A DNA stretch of 64,000 nt from Sphingobium vermicomposti (GTDB taxonomy: Bacteria; Pseudomonadota; Alphaproteobacteria; Sphingomonadales; Sphingomonadaceae): contig NZ_JAASQR010000003.1 of the NCBI RefSeq assembly GCF_011762025.1, forward strand, positions 682,001 to 746,000, given 5' to 3'. A model generated the notes under the pieces. It was not told where the DNA came from and made no database searches. It saw nothing but the letters and a program-made list of their open reading frames with translations. Every line of letters begins with the position of its first letter. The stretch's first letter is position 1. This document shows, in pieces, positions 46,228-56,053 of this stretch. The position numbers and the translations under genes were made by a program.

Positions 46228-46989
46228 ATGATGATCGAAATGCTGCGGGCAGGGTGCCTGGCCAATGTTCCCCATGGTTTTGCAGGGCGGCGCGGCGGCG
46301 TGTCCACCGGCGTTCACGCGGGCCTGAATGTCGGGCTGGGATCGGACGATGAGCGAGATGCGATTTTGCGCAACCGCGATTTGGCGCGCGACGCCCTGCT
46401 CCCCGGAGCGAAGCTGGTGACGGTGCGGCAGGTCCACTCGCCCGACGTGGTGACGGTCAGGGCAGCGATCGAGGAGCAGGACCGCCCGGCGGCGGACGCC
46501 ATGGTTACAGACCGGCCCGGACTGATCCTGGGCATATTGACGGCGGACTGCGTGCCAGTCCTGTTCGCCGATCCTGATGCAGGCGTCGTCGGCGCGGCGC
46601 ATGCGGGCTGGAAAGGCGCTTTGAGCGGCGTAACCGACCGGACGATCCAGGAGATGGAGAAACTGGGCGCTCAGGCGCAGCGCGTCCGCGCCGCCATCGG
46701 CCCCTGTATCGGGCGCGCATCCTATGAAGTGACCGAGCCGTTCCTGCGCGCTTTTGAAGAGCAGGACCCGGAAAATGGACGGTTTTTCAGTGAGGGGCGC
46801 GAAGGCCATTACCAGTTTGACATCGCCGCTTATGTCGCGGCGCGCCTGGCGGCCAACGGCATCGGCCGGGTCGAGATGCTGGATGAGGACAGCTACAGCC
46901 AGCCTGAGCGTTTTTTCAGCTATCGCCGATCCTGCCATCACGGCGAAGCGAGCTATGGTCGGCAGATTTCGATGATCGCGGTGGGGTGA
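46228..46989 (+). CDS. pgeF: Peptidoglycan editing factor PgeF (laccase-domain, YfiH family)
   Basis: The 253-residue protein has the DUF152 metal/nucleophile residues: His in RQVHSPDVV, Cys in TADCVPVL and His in AAHAGWKG. PgeF hydrolyses mis-incorporated amino acids from UDP-MurNAc; some homologues are purine nucleoside-like enzymes. AAGGAAG precedes ATG 46228; ATG 46231 is an equal alternative. Confidence 0.92.
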   Translation: MMIEMLRAGCLANVPHGFAGRRGGVSTGVHAGLNVGLGSDDERDAILRNRDLARDALLPGAKLVTVRQVHSPDVVTVRAAIEEQDRPAADAMVTDRPGLILGILTADCVPVLFADPDAGVVGAAHAGWKGALSGVTDRTIQEMEKLGAQAQRVRAAIGPCIGRASYEVTEPFLRAFEEQDPENGRFFSEGREGHYQFDIAAYVAARLAANGIGRVEMLDEDSYSQPERFFSYRRSCHHGEASYGRQISMIAVG

Positions 46990-47155
46990 CAGCGCGCGGC
47001 CCCGGCCTTCCGCGCCCAATATGGCATGGTCGGCGGGCTGTCGGATCGCTTTTTTAGTTGCAATAGAGGATGGGATTGCGGCCACGCCGCCTGCAACCTA
47101 TTTGTCGCGGGCGCGCCGCTGTTTGACGCGCAAGGGGGACAGGCTAAGGCGTGGC

Positions 47156-48529
47156 ATGAGCACCAGAACAGACTCAGGGGAAAATGATCCCGTCATCGAG
47201 AGCCGCGACCAGTTGCTCGCCGCCTTCGCCAAGGGGGAAAAACCCAAGGATCGTTGGCGCATCGGGACCGAACATGAAAAGTTCGTCTATGCCAGGACCG
47301 ATCATCATGCCCCATCCTATGGAGAGAGCGGGGGCATCCACACCCTGCTGATCGGCCTGACCCGCTATGGCTGGAGCCCGGTGTTCGAGGGCGAGAACAT
47401 CATCGCCTTGTCCGGTCCCGACGGCACGGTCAGCCTGGAACCGGCGGGACAGCTGGAGCTGTCAGGCGCGCCGCTGGAAAATCTGCACCAGACCTTTGGC
47501 GAGACGCAGCGGCATCTGGAACAGGTCCGATATGTCGGCGAAATGCTGGGACTGGGCTTCCTTGGCCTTGGCATGTGGCCCGACAAGCGCCGCGACGAGT
47601 TGCCGATCATGCCCAAAGGCCGATACGACATCATGCTGCGCCATATGCCGCGCGTCGGATCGCTGGGCCTGGACATGATGCTGCGCACCTGCACCATCCA
47701 GACCAATCTCGATTACGGCAGCGAAGCGGACATGGTGCAGAAGTTCCGCGTCAGTCTGGCGCTACAACCGCTGGCGACCGCGCTGTTCGCCAATTCCCCC
47801 TTTACCGAAGGCAAGCCCAACGGCTTTTTGTCTTATCGCAGCCATATCTGGTCGGACACCGACCCCGCGCGCACCGGCATGTTGCCGTTCGTGTTCGAGG
47901 ATGGCTTTGGCTATGAACGCTACGCCGACTATGCGCTCGATGTGCCGATGTATTTCGTCTACCGCGAGGGCCGTTATATCGATGCGGCAGGGCTGAGCTT
48001 TCGCGACTTCCTGGACGGGCGGCTGTCCGTCCTGCCGGGCGAGAAACCGACCGAAAAGGATTGGGAGGACCATCTGTCCACCGCCTTCCCTGAGGTGCGG
48101 TTGAAAAGCTTTCTGGAAATGCGCGGGGCGGATGGCGGCCCGGCGGACCGGATCACGGCGCTGCCTGCCTTTTGGGTCGGACTGCTTTACGATCAGGGTG
48201 CGCTCGACGCGGCGTGGGATCTGGTCAAGGACTGGTCCATGGCGGATCGGCAGGCATTGCGGGACGCTGCGCCGCGTCTGGCTCTGAACGCTCCGCTGCC
48301 GGGCGGGCGAACGCTGCGCGACATTGCCGGTCAAGTGCTGGAAATTGCGAGAGGCGGGCTGAAGGCGCGGGCGCGGATGGACGATGCTGGCCGGGATGAG
48401 GCCGGATATCTGGCACCGCTGGACGACATCGCCGCATCAGGGGTCACCCATGCCGAACGGCTGCTGGAACGCTATCATGGCGAATGGGCGGGCGACCTTG
48501 GCCGGGTATATGCCGAGGAAAGCTATTGA
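47156..48529 (+). CDS. gshA: Glutamate--cysteine ligase, plant/alphaproteobacterial type
   Basis: GshA makes gamma-glutamylcysteine, the first step in glutathione synthesis. The 457 residues have RWRIGTEHEKF, YGWSPVFEGENIIAL, SLEPAGQLELSG and MLRTCTIQTNLDY, typical of the plant-type class. Start ATG 47156 matches the family N-terminus; the open frame to 47021 is not used. gshB is not adjacent. GST and glyoxalase genes in the window depend on glutathione. Confidence 0.95.
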   Translation: MSTRTDSGENDPVIESRDQLLAAFAKGEKPKDRWRIGTEHEKFVYARTDHHAPSYGESGGIHTLLIGLTRYGWSPVFEGENIIALSGPDGTVSLEPAGQLELSGAPLENLHQTFGETQRHLEQVRYVGEMLGLGFLGLGMWPDKRRDELPIMPKGRYDIMLRHMPRVGSLGLDMMLRTCTIQTNLDYGSEADMVQKFRVSLALQPLATALFANSPFTEGKPNGFLSYRSHIWSDTDPARTGMLPFVFEDGFGYERYADYALDVPMYFVYREGRYIDAAGLSFRDFLDGRLSVLPGEKPTEKDWEDHLSTAFPEVRLKSFLEMRGADGGPADRITALPAFWVGLLYDQGALDAAWDLVKDWSMADRQALRDAAPRLALNAPLPGGRTLRDIAGQVLEIARGGLKARARMDDAGRDEAGYLAPLDDIAASGVTHAERLLERYHGEWAGDLGRVYAEESY

Positions 48530-48540
48530 TCCACGCGCCC

Positions 48541-49842
48541 CTATTCGGCGGGCTGTAGTTCCGGCCCGCCAGCCGACTTGCGCCCGGTAATCCAGGCGAA
48601 CAGGCGGGGGACCGGCGCGTTGCGCGCCATCCATTCGCTATAGGCGCGATAGGCGGGATCGGTCGACAGATGCGCCTCTTCCGTCCGGGCGCGCCAATAA
48701 TAGACGGCATTGGTTACAGCCAGCATCGCGCAGTTGCGGACCATGTCGGTCAGGCTGCCCGACAGGGTCAGGAATGGCAGGGCGGAAAACCACCAGAACA
48801 GATTTTTCGACAGATAGGCGGGATGCCGGGTCCAGCGATATGGCCCATGCGTCAATATGCCGCGATGCGTCAGGTTGGAAAAGCGGATGCCAAAAGCCAC
48901 CGTCGCCCAGGCATAGATAGCGGTCAGCAGCACCAGCCAGCCGCCCAGCAGCCATTGAATGGTCGTGTGCCCCTGCGTCCACATATCCCATTCCCCGCCG
49001 CCCGCATGATAATCGAGCGGGCCGCCCGCCCCCATCAGGACGAAGGGCGGATAGCAGATCAGCGCCGCCACCCATCCGCCCAGCGCGGGATTGGCGGACC
49101 GGATATGCGAATCCAGCGGCTTGCAGGTCAGCAGATAGCCCACTGTCGCCATACAGACGTCGATCATGAACATGACGGCGATCAGGAAGGCGGTCAGGTT
49201 CACCGGGTTGGCAAAGGCGTGATCGATGCGCCAATCGACGACGCTCGCGAAATTGCCGGGCACGATCGACAGCATGAAGGCGAGGAAGAAGCCCTTGACC
49301 ATCCAGGCGCGGGCGTGATTGGCGACCTGTTCCCGGTCGGGCCTGCCCGCCGCGCCACCGATGACCCATTGGCCGAACGCGTAGGACGCGTCCTTCGGAT
49401 CGACCAACCGCCGGTCGATCCACAGCACATAGGGGATGGAAAAGGCGAGCAACCATGGCGCGGCGGCCATGAACAGGTCCATGGAAAAGCGGTAGTTGCC
49501 GCTCCAGTACCAGCGCGCGACGCAATAGAAGATGGCGATGGCCAGCCATGTCGCCCACAGCCCGGCGATCTTGACGAGGCTGATATCGATCACCTCTCGC
49601 CATGGACGCGCAGGCCCGCGCCAGTCGATGCCCGTCGATGCGTTGCGATGCACCTTGTCCACCAGCAGCGACCACAACACCATCGGCAGGCCGCAGGCGA
49701 CGACGGCGGCAAAGCCCGCATAGGGGCCGTCCATCCCGTAACGGCGCGCCACCAGCGTCCAGACGCCAAGGCCAAGGAGGCCGACAAGACCGACGCCATG
49801 ACCGACGGCGGAAGGCGGGCAGGGATCGGCTGTCTTTCGCAT
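48541..49842 (-). CDS. Multi-membrane ICMT/PEMT-like methyltransferase family protein
   Basis: A 433-residue protein with about nine helices. The C-terminal quarter has the isoprenylcysteine carboxylmethyltransferase-like block ILTHGPYRWTRHPAYLSKNLFWW, with RHPAY as a SAM-binding hallmark. The N-terminal 270 residues are extra helices not found in small bacterial ICMT proteins. The substrate is unknown. Convergent with gshA. Confidence 0.75.
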   Translation of the reverse strand: MRKTADPCPPSAVGHGVGLVGLLGLGVWTLVARRYGMDGPYAGFAAVVACGLPMVLWSLLVDKVHRNASTGIDWRGPARPWREVIDISLVKIAGLWATWLAIAIFYCVARWYWSGNYRFSMDLFMAAAPWLLAFSIPYVLWIDRRLVDPKDASYAFGQWVIGGAAGRPDREQVANHARAWMVKGFFLAFMLSIVPGNFASVVDWRIDHAFANPVNLTAFLIAVMFMIDVCMATVGYLLTCKPLDSHIRSANPALGGWVAALICYPPFVLMGAGGPLDYHAGGGEWDMWTQGHTTIQWLLGGWLVLLTAIYAWATVAFGIRFSNLTHRGILTHGPYRWTRHPAYLSKNLFWWFSALPFLTLSGSLTDMVRNCAMLAVTNAVYYWRARTEEAHLSTDPAYRAYSEWMARNAPVPRLFAWITGRKSAGGPELQPAE

Positions 49843-50041
49843 GACGGCGACTTATGAGCGAAAATGGTAAGCAAGCGGTGAAGGACAGGACCGCCCCGCC
49901 CCCTCGCCCACCGCTTAAAGAACGGTCGTCACCAATCCCGGCGCGGCAGCTGGACGGATGCCACCACCACATCGCACGCTTTTAGCTGGCGCGAGGCCCA
50001 AGACGATGTAAAGAACAGACCATGACCAAAGGGCAAGGGGC

Positions 50042-50653
50042 ATGATCGCTAAACTCAAGGGGCGGCTGGACAGCACCGGCACCGACCATGCCATCATCGA
50101 TGTGGGCGGCGTCGGCTATCTGGTCGGCGCATCGTCGCGCACGCTCGCCGCGCTGGGTCCGGTCGGCGAAGCGGTGACAGTGCATACCGAAATGCTGGTA
50201 TCCGACGATTCGGTGCGCCTGATCGGATTCGCACGCGGGGAGGAACGCGACTGGTTCCGCCTGCTGGTGGGCATACAGGGCGTGGGATCGCGGGTGGCGC
50301 TGGCGATCCTGTCGGCGCTGGAACCGGCGGAGCTGCATCGATCCGTGGCAACCGGCGACAAGGCGATGGTGGCGCGAGCGAACGGCGTCGGCCCGAAGCT
50401 GGCCCTGCGTATCGTCAATGAATTGAAGGACAAGATCGGCGCAGCGCCGGGTGCCAGTGGTGCGCTGGCGAGCGGCGGTATCGCGCCGTCCCTGATCAAC
50501 GGCCATGGCGCGGACGCCATTTCGGCGCTTCAGAATCTGGGCTTCCGTCCGGCGGAGGCCAGCAGCGCCGTTGCAGCAGCGGAAGAAGAACTGGGTGATG
50601 GCGCGACCCTTGATGCGCTGGTCCGGCTGGCGCTGCGCAAGGCGTCGAAATGA
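50042..50653 (+). CDS. ruvA: Holliday junction DNA helicase RuvA
   Basis: A 203-residue protein with the N-terminal OB fold ([13 protein letters not shown]), two HhH motifs ([11 protein letters not shown] and [11 protein letters not shown]) and a C-terminal RuvB-binding domain. It tetramerises on Holliday junctions. RBS AAGGGGC precedes ATG. ruvC is not upstream. The stop overlaps ruvB (ATGA). Confidence 0.97.
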   Translation: MIAKLKGRLDSTGTDHAIIDVGGVGYLVGASSRTLAALGPVGEAVTVHTEMLVSDDSVRLIGFARGEERDWFRLLVGIQGVGSRVALAILSALEPAELHRSVATGDKAMVARANGVGPKLALRIVNELKDKIGAAPGASGALASGGIAPSLINGHGADAISALQNLGFRPAEASSAVAAAEEELGDGATLDALVRLALRKASK

Positions 50654-51669
50654 GCGAGGACAGGCTGATCGCCTCCACCCGCCGCGTCGAAGATGTGGAT
50701 GCGGCGCTGCGGCCCAAATCGTTAGGCGAATTTATCGGGCAGGAAGCGGCGCGCGGCAATTTGCGCGTGTTTATCGAGGCAGCGAAGGCGCGCGGCGAGG
50801 CGCTGGACCATGTGCTGTTCTTTGGGCCGCCGGGCCTGGGCAAGACGACGCTGGCGCAGATTGTTGCCAAGGAAATGGGCGTAGGATTTCGCGCGACATC
50901 GGGGCCGGTCATCGCCAAGTCAGGCGACCTGGCCGCGCTGCTCACCAATCTGGACGAAGGCGACGTGCTGTTCGTGGACGAAATCCATCGCCTGAACCCG
51001 GCGGTGGAAGAGGTGCTGTATCCAGCGATGGAGGATCGGGCGCTGGACCTGATGATCGGCGAAGGGCCGTCTGCCCGTTCCGTGCGCATCGACCTGCCGC
51101 ATTTCACGCTGGTCGGCGCGACGACGCGGCAAGGATTGCTGACAACGCCCCTGCGCGACCGTTTTGGCATTCCGGTGCGGCTGCAATTTTATACGGTCGA
51201 TGAGCTGGAGCTGGTGGTTCGCCGCGCGGCGCGATTGCTGAACCTGGTGATCACGCCCGACGGTGCGGTCGAAATTGCGCGCCGTTCGCGGGGCACGCCG
51301 CGCATCGCCGGACGGCTGCTGCGGCGCGTCCGCGACTTTGCCAATGTCGCAGGCGCGCAAGCGGTGGACGCCAAGGTGGCTGATGCGTCGCTCAGCCGCC
51401 TGGAGGTTGACCAGCTGGGGCTGGACCTGATGGACCGGCGCTACCTGATGATGATCGCCGATATTTATCGTGGCGGCCCGGTGGGGGTGGAGACGCTGGC
51501 GGCGGGCCTGTCCGAGCCGCGCGACACGGTCGAGGAAGTCATCGAACCCTATCTGATCCAGCTGGGCCTTATCGCTCGCACCGCACGGGGCCGTTGCCTG
51601 AATGGTCCGGGATGGAAGCATCTGGGGCTCAACCCGCCCGCAGGGACGCAGGACGGCCTGTTCGGCTGA
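50650..51669 (+). CDS. ruvB: Holliday junction branch-migration ATPase RuvB
   Basis: A 339-residue AAA+ helicase. Walker A GPPGLGKT (59-66), Walker [11 protein letters not shown] and sensor GATTR are seen, with a C-terminal winged helix (GRCLNGPGW). It drives branch migration with RuvA. Confidence 0.98.
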   Translation: MSEDRLIASTRRVEDVDAALRPKSLGEFIGQEAARGNLRVFIEAAKARGEALDHVLFFGPPGLGKTTLAQIVAKEMGVGFRATSGPVIAKSGDLAALLTNLDEGDVLFVDEIHRLNPAVEEVLYPAMEDRALDLMIGEGPSARSVRIDLPHFTLVGATTRQGLLTTPLRDRFGIPVRLQFYTVDELELVVRRAARLLNLVITPDGAVEIARRSRGTPRIAGRLLRRVRDFANVAGAQAVDAKVADASLSRLEVDQLGLDLMDRRYLMMIADIYRGGPVGVETLAAGLSEPRDTVEEVIEPYLIQLGLIARTARGRCLNGPGWKHLGLNPPAGTQDGLFG

Positions 51670-51787
51670 CAGGGTTCGTCGGCTGACAGGGCCGGGCCGA
51701 AAATTCGATTGGCCGTTACGGCACCGCGCCGTTATAGCCTGCCCCCAAAATGGCGCGACGCGGGCGCGCCGGGTCCAGGAGGCAGGC

Positions 51788-53599
51788 TTGCAGGCGATCG
51801 AACGGTTCCCCAATCTGGTGACAATGTTCTTCGCGCGGGCGAAGGAAAAGGGCGACCTGCCCTTTCTGTGGCGCAAGGTCGATGGTCGCTGGCAGTCGCT
51901 CAACTGGACCGAGGTCGCGCATCAGGTCGCTTCGCTGGCCACCGCATTAAGGGCGCGGGGCCTGAAACCGGGCGACCCCGTCATGCTGGTGAGCGAGAAC
52001 CGCCCGGAATTCTGCATCGCCGACCTTGCCATCATGGCGGCGGGATGCGTGACCGTGCCGACCTACACCACCAACACGACGCGGGATCATCAACATATCC
52101 TGACCGACAGCGGCGCACGGGCGGTGATCGTTTCTACCGCGAAGCTGGCCCAGGCATTGATGCCCGCAGTGCTGCGGTCGCGGGCGAGTTTCGTGATCGG
52201 CATGGAGCCATTGCGGGCCGGACAGGGTGACATTTCCTGCCATCTGTGGAGCGACCTGATCGCAGCCCACATCGCCGACCCCGACGCCTGCGCGGCTGAA
52301 CAGACGGCGGGGCGGGCGGACCTGGCCTGCATCATCTATACCAGCGGCACCGGCGGCGCGCCGCGCGGGGTGATGCAGCATCACGGCGCGATCCTGTGCA
52401 ATATCGAAGGCGCAGGCAGGCTGGTCGTGGAGGATTTCGGCTGGGGGGACGAGGTTTTCCTGTCGTTCCTGCCGCTGTCGCACGCCTATGAACATAGCGG
52501 CGGCCAGTTCCTGCCGATCATGCTGGCGGGGCAGATCTACTATGCCGAAGGGCTGGAAAAGCTGGCCAGCAATATCGAGGAAGCGCGGCCCACGATCATG
52601 GTCGTCGTCCCGCGCCTGTTCGAGGTGTTGCGGACCCGGATCATGAAATCCGTGGAAAAACAGGGCAAATTCCCCACCTGGCTGATGGGGCAGGCGCTGC
52701 GGATCGCCGCGAAGGAGCAGCAAGGCCGCAAATCGATTGCCGACGTGCCGATGAAGGCGCTGCTGGCGCGCACGCTGAAGCCCAAGATTGCCGCCCGCTT
52801 CGGTGGCCGGATGAAGGCGCTGGTGTCGGGCGGCGCGCCGCTCAATCCCGATGTCGGCCTGTTCTTCGACGCCATGGGCCTGACCTTGTTGCAGGGATAT
52901 GGGCAGACCGAGGCCGGGCCGGTGATCAGTTGCAACCGGCCGCGCGCGGGTATCAGCATGGATACGGTCGGGCCGCCGCTGGACGGGGTGGAGGTGCGGA
53001 TCGCCGCCGATGGCGAAATATTGGTGCGCGGCGAACTGGTCATGCACGGATATTGGCGCAACGAAGCGGATAGCGAGCGGGCGCTGAAGGGCGGCTGGCT
53101 GCATACCGGCGACATTGGCGAGTTTGACGAGCGCGGACGCATCCGCATCACCGACCGGAAAAAGGACCTGATCGTCAATGACAAGGGCGACAATGTATCG
53201 CCGCAGAAAGTCGAAGGCATGCTGACGCTCCAGCCGGAAATCGGGCAGGCGATGGTCTATGGCGATCGTAGGCCGCATCTGGTCGGGCTGATCGTGCCGG
53301 ATGCCGAATGGACACGCGAATGGGCGGCGGCGCGGGGGCAGGAGCCGGACAGCGCCGATGCCGACCCCGCATATCAATCAGCCCTGCGAGCAGCCGTCGA
53401 ACGGGTGAACGCCGACCTGTCGGTCACGGAACGGGTAAGGCGCGTGATTGTAGCCGATGAGCCGTTCACCATCGCCAATGAAGAAATGACCCCGTCGATG
53501 AAGATCCGGCGCCATGTCATTCGTGCGCGCTATCAGGATCGGCTGGATGCGCTTTACCAGGGCGCGGCCCCGGTTACTCAGCGGCCCGGCGTTCGATAG
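51788..53599 (+). CDS. AMP-dependent acyl-CoA synthetase (long-chain fatty acid--CoA ligase type)
   Basis: The 603-residue ANL enzyme activates a fatty acid to acyl-CoA via acyl-AMP. Markers are YTSGTGGAPRG (about 184-194), GYGQTEAGP and TGDIGEFDERGRIRITDRKKD near the C-terminal lobe. The start is a TTG at 51788 preceded by a perfect AGGAGG at five bases; no family-like ATG lies upstream. Overlaps the convergent lipoprotein by 22 bases. Confidence 0.9.
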   Translation: MQAIERFPNLVTMFFARAKEKGDLPFLWRKVDGRWQSLNWTEVAHQVASLATALRARGLKPGDPVMLVSENRPEFCIADLAIMAAGCVTVPTYTTNTTRDHQHILTDSGARAVIVSTAKLAQALMPAVLRSRASFVIGMEPLRAGQGDISCHLWSDLIAAHIADPDACAAEQTAGRADLACIIYTSGTGGAPRGVMQHHGAILCNIEGAGRLVVEDFGWGDEVFLSFLPLSHAYEHSGGQFLPIMLAGQIYYAEGLEKLASNIEEARPTIMVVVPRLFEVLRTRIMKSVEKQGKFPTWLMGQALRIAAKEQQGRKSIADVPMKALLARTLKPKIAARFGGRMKALVSGGAPLNPDVGLFFDAMGLTLLQGYGQTEAGPVISCNRPRAGISMDTVGPPLDGVEVRIAADGEILVRGELVMHGYWRNEADSERALKGGWLHTGDIGEFDERGRIRITDRKKDLIVNDKGDNVSPQKVEGMLTLQPEIGQAMVYGDRRPHLVGLIVPDAEWTREWAAARGQEPDSADADPAYQSALRAAVERVNADLSVTERVRRVIVADEPFTIANEEMTPSMKIRRHVIRARYQDRLDALYQGAAPVTQRPGVR

Positions 53600-53979
53600 G
53601 GGGTGAAAGACCCCAGCGCGCATGCGCCGGTGACCATGCCAACCGTCAGGTCCGCGCTGCGGGCCATGTCGCCCCGGCAATATTGTGATCCCAACGGCCT
53701 TACCACCAGAGTGTCGCCACGGGCGAGGCCGGGGCAGCTTCCGATCAGGTCGTTGCGATAGATCAGCCGACCGCTGACCCGGTAAAGCAGCACGCTGCCG
53801 CTGATCGCGGTCAGGCTGGCCTGGGGATGGCGCGGAATGCAGCTTACCGGTTCACCGGGGACCTTGCCTGCCAGCGCCTTTTCCAGCCTTGCCGCCTGCC
53901 TTTCGGTCAGTTGCGGCGGCTCGGCACTGCCCGCGCAACCGGCAAGCATCGCGGGGGCCAGTAACATCCATCCACGCAT
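53578..53979 (-). CDS. Small lipoprotein, unknown function
   Basis: A 133-residue protein with signal MRGWMLLAPAMLAGC (lipobox LAGC), then a polar domain with four cysteines. ATG 53979 has AGGAG seven bases upstream. No family recognised. The 3' end overlaps the ligase gene. Confidence 0.7.
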   Translation of the reverse strand: MRGWMLLAPAMLAGCAGSAEPPQLTERQAARLEKALAGKVPGEPVSCIPRHPQASLTAISGSVLLYRVSGRLIYRNDLIGSCPGLARGDTLVVRPLGSQYCRGDMARSADLTVGMVTGACALGSFTPYRTPGR

Positions 53980-54034
53980 GGCCATTCTCCTGCAGGTCGC
54001 TCCTGGGGAGCGACATCCTTTCAACGCATGACCG

Positions 54035-54757
54035 TCAGGCGGTATCCTTGGCCGCGCGGCGCTCAGCCAATTGTTCGACATCGGCAGCGCGCAGGAAGAT
54101 GTTGGTCGCCCGCTCCTGCCCGATGGTGGTCGGCACTGTCGCTTCGCCCCGGTGGCGGGCGGCGTCGACCTTCGTCATGCGATCGGCAAGCGCTTGGTTT
54201 TCCGGCTCCACCGTCATCGCAAAGCGACCATTGGCCTGCGTATATTCATGCGCGCAATAGACCAGCGTGTCATCCGGCAAGGCGGCGAAACGCTGCATAT
54301 TGGCGAACATCTGGGCGGGAGTGCCTTCGAACAAGCGGCCACAGCCCATGGCGAACAGTGTGTCGCCCGCGAACAGCAGATGCTCCGCCGACAGATGATA
54401 GGCGATATGGCCGGCGGTGTGGGCTGGCACTTCCATGACCGTGGCGACATGATCGCCGATGCGGACGCTGTCCCCTTCCCCCACCAGCCGGTCAAGCGTC
54501 CCGATCTTCGCCGCCTCGCTCGCAGGGCCGGTGATGGCGCAACCTGTCGCCGCCTTGATCGCTGCATTGCCGCCGACATGGTCGGGGTGCCAATGGGTGT
54601 TCCAGATCTGGCTGATGGTCCAGCCACGTTCCGCCGCTTCCTGCAGCACCGGATCGGCCACGGCGGGATCGATGACCACCGTGTCGCCGCCCGCATGATC
54701 GTGCATCAGCCAGACATAATTGTCATTGAGCACCGGGATGCGGACGACCTCCAGCAT
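54035..54757 (-). CDS. gloB: Hydroxyacylglutathione hydrolase (glyoxalase II)
   Basis: A 240-residue metallo-beta-lactamase-fold protein. THWHPDH (54-60) is the metal site; the C-terminal region with YCAHEYTQANGRFA is the glutathione-binding domain. It hydrolyses S-D-lactoylglutathione to lactate and glutathione. Just downstream of gloA, with a three-base gap. Confidence 0.95.
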   Translation of the reverse strand: MLEVVRIPVLNDNYVWLMHDHAGGDTVVIDPAVADPVLQEAAERGWTISQIWNTHWHPDHVGGNAAIKAATGCAITGPASEAAKIGTLDRLVGEGDSVRIGDHVATVMEVPAHTAGHIAYHLSAEHLLFAGDTLFAMGCGRLFEGTPAQMFANMQRFAALPDDTLVYCAHEYTQANGRFAMTVEPENQALADRMTKVDAARHRGEATVPTTIGQERATNIFLRAADVEQLAERRAAKDTA

Positions 54758-54760
54758 GGC

Positions 54761-55195
54761 CTACCACTCTCCGCTATTGGGCATGGACGCCCAGGGTTCG
54801 GCGGGATCGAGATAGCCGTCCTGCAACAGTTCGATCGAAATATTATCGGGCGTGCGGACAAAGGCCATGTGCCCATCGCGCGGCGGTCGGTTGATCGTGA
54901 CGCCCGCATCCATCAGCCGCTGACAAACATCGTAAATATTATCGACGCGGTAGGCCAGATGGCCGAAATTGCGCCCGCCCTCATAGCGTTCGGGGGTGCT
55001 GCCATCCGTGGCTGGCCAGTTGTAGGTGAGTTCAACCTGCGCATCCTCATCACCCGGCGCGGCGAGGAAAACCAAGGTGAAGCGCCCCTGGTCGTTATCG
55101 ATCCGCCGCTGTTCCTCCAACCCCAGCAGGTTGAAGAAGGCGACCGTCCGGTCGACATCGGTCACGCGGATCATCGTGTGGAGATATTTGGTCAA
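54761..55195 (-). CDS. gloA: Lactoylglutathione lyase (glyoxalase I)
   Basis: A VOC enzyme that isomerises the methylglyoxal-glutathione hemithioacetal. Metal ligands are visible as the His in YLHTMIRV, Glu in VELTYN, His in FGHLAYRV and Glu in SIELLQ. No ATG fits; TTG 55195, with GGAGC nine bases upstream, gives 144 residues, while TTG 55225 adds ten. With gloB it forms a methylglyoxal detoxification operon. Confidence 0.93.
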   Translation of the reverse strand: MTKYLHTMIRVTDVDRTVAFFNLLGLEEQRRIDNDQGRFTLVFLAAPGDEDAQVELTYNWPATDGSTPERYEGGRNFGHLAYRVDNIYDVCQRLMDAGVTINRPPRDGHMAFVRTPDNISIELLQDGYLDPAEPWASMPNSGEW

Positions 55196-55298
55196 ATCTT
55201 TGCTCCGTTCGTCGCCATCCAGCAACGGTTCATCTCAGACCTGTCAGGGATGCCTTCAAGATAGGGTGGCATGGGCCTCGAAGGAAGAGGAGACGGAC

Positions 55299-56003
55299 AT
55301 GGGCTTGGACTTGCGTGACAAGGTGCTGCTCGGCTGCGCCGGACTGCTGGCTGGCGGGATGGTGAGCGGCGGCTATCTGCTGGGCGACGGTTTGAAGCGC
55401 GCCAAGGCCGCCGACCGTTCAGTCACGGTCCGCGGCCTGGCGGAACGCGACGTCACCGCCGACCTTGCCACATGGTCGATCAGCTATTCCGCCACCGGGT
55501 TTGACCTGCCCACGGTGCGGGCCGAAATCGATAATAATACCAAGGAATTGAAGGCTTATTTCGCCGGGCTGGGCTTCCCGGTGCAAGCGCTTGCCCCCAC
55601 CGGCGCGGGGGTCAATCAATATATCAACAATGGCGTCAACACGATCACCATCACGCAAAGGATGTTGTTACGCACCAACGACATCGCCAAGGCCCAGCGC
55701 GCGGTCGCCCAGCAGTTCGACCTCGTCCGGCGCGGCGTCACGCTGCAGGAAGGGTCGGGCATGCGCTACAGCTTCACCAAGCTGAACGACGTCAAGCCGC
55801 CCATGGTCGCCGCCGCGACCAAGGACGCGCGCGCCGCCGCCGAGCAATTTGCGCGGGACAGCGGCGCGAGCGTCGGCGGCATCAAGAGCGCGACCCAGGG
55901 CTATTTTTCCATAGACGCGCGCGACGGCGAAACCGATGGAGCCAGCGACACCCCCTATAAGAAGGTGCGCGTCGTCACGACCGTCGATTTCTACCTGAAC
56001 TAA
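55299..56003 (+). CDS. SIMPL-domain (DUF541) periplasmic protein
   Basis: A 234-residue protein with an N-terminal membrane anchor or signal (about 8-28, VLLGCAGLLAGGMVSGGYLL) and a SIMPL/DUF541 domain beginning VTVRGLAERDVTADLATWSI. The function of the family is uncertain. GAGGAG precedes the ATG 55299. A hairpin follows the stop. Confidence 0.88.
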   Translation: MGLDLRDKVLLGCAGLLAGGMVSGGYLLGDGLKRAKAADRSVTVRGLAERDVTADLATWSISYSATGFDLPTVRAEIDNNTKELKAYFAGLGFPVQALAPTGAGVNQYINNGVNTITITQRMLLRTNDIAKAQRAVAQQFDLVRRGVTLQEGSGMRYSFTKLNDVKPPMVAAATKDARAAAEQFARDSGASVGGIKSATQGYFSIDARDGETDGASDTPYKKVRVVTTVDFYLN

Positions 56004-56009
56004 GGTCGC

Positions 56010-56045
56010 CACCCGAAGCGATGACGTTCCTCATCACTTCGGGTG
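56010..56045. terminator. Hairpin between convergent genes
   Basis: CACCCGAAG and CTTCGGGTG pair, with an inner GATGA/TCATC pair. No T-run follows on either strand, so it is a structure or a weak terminator. Confidence 0.5.
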
Positions 56046-56053
56046 ACGGAATA

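Noticed and set aside
51947-53377. 476-codon open frame antisense to the acyl-CoA ligase
   Set aside because: Shadow frame; the sense strand carries all ANL motifs.
54071-55264. 397-codon open frame antisense to gloA-gloB
   Set aside because: Covers two well-supported genes and shows no domain.
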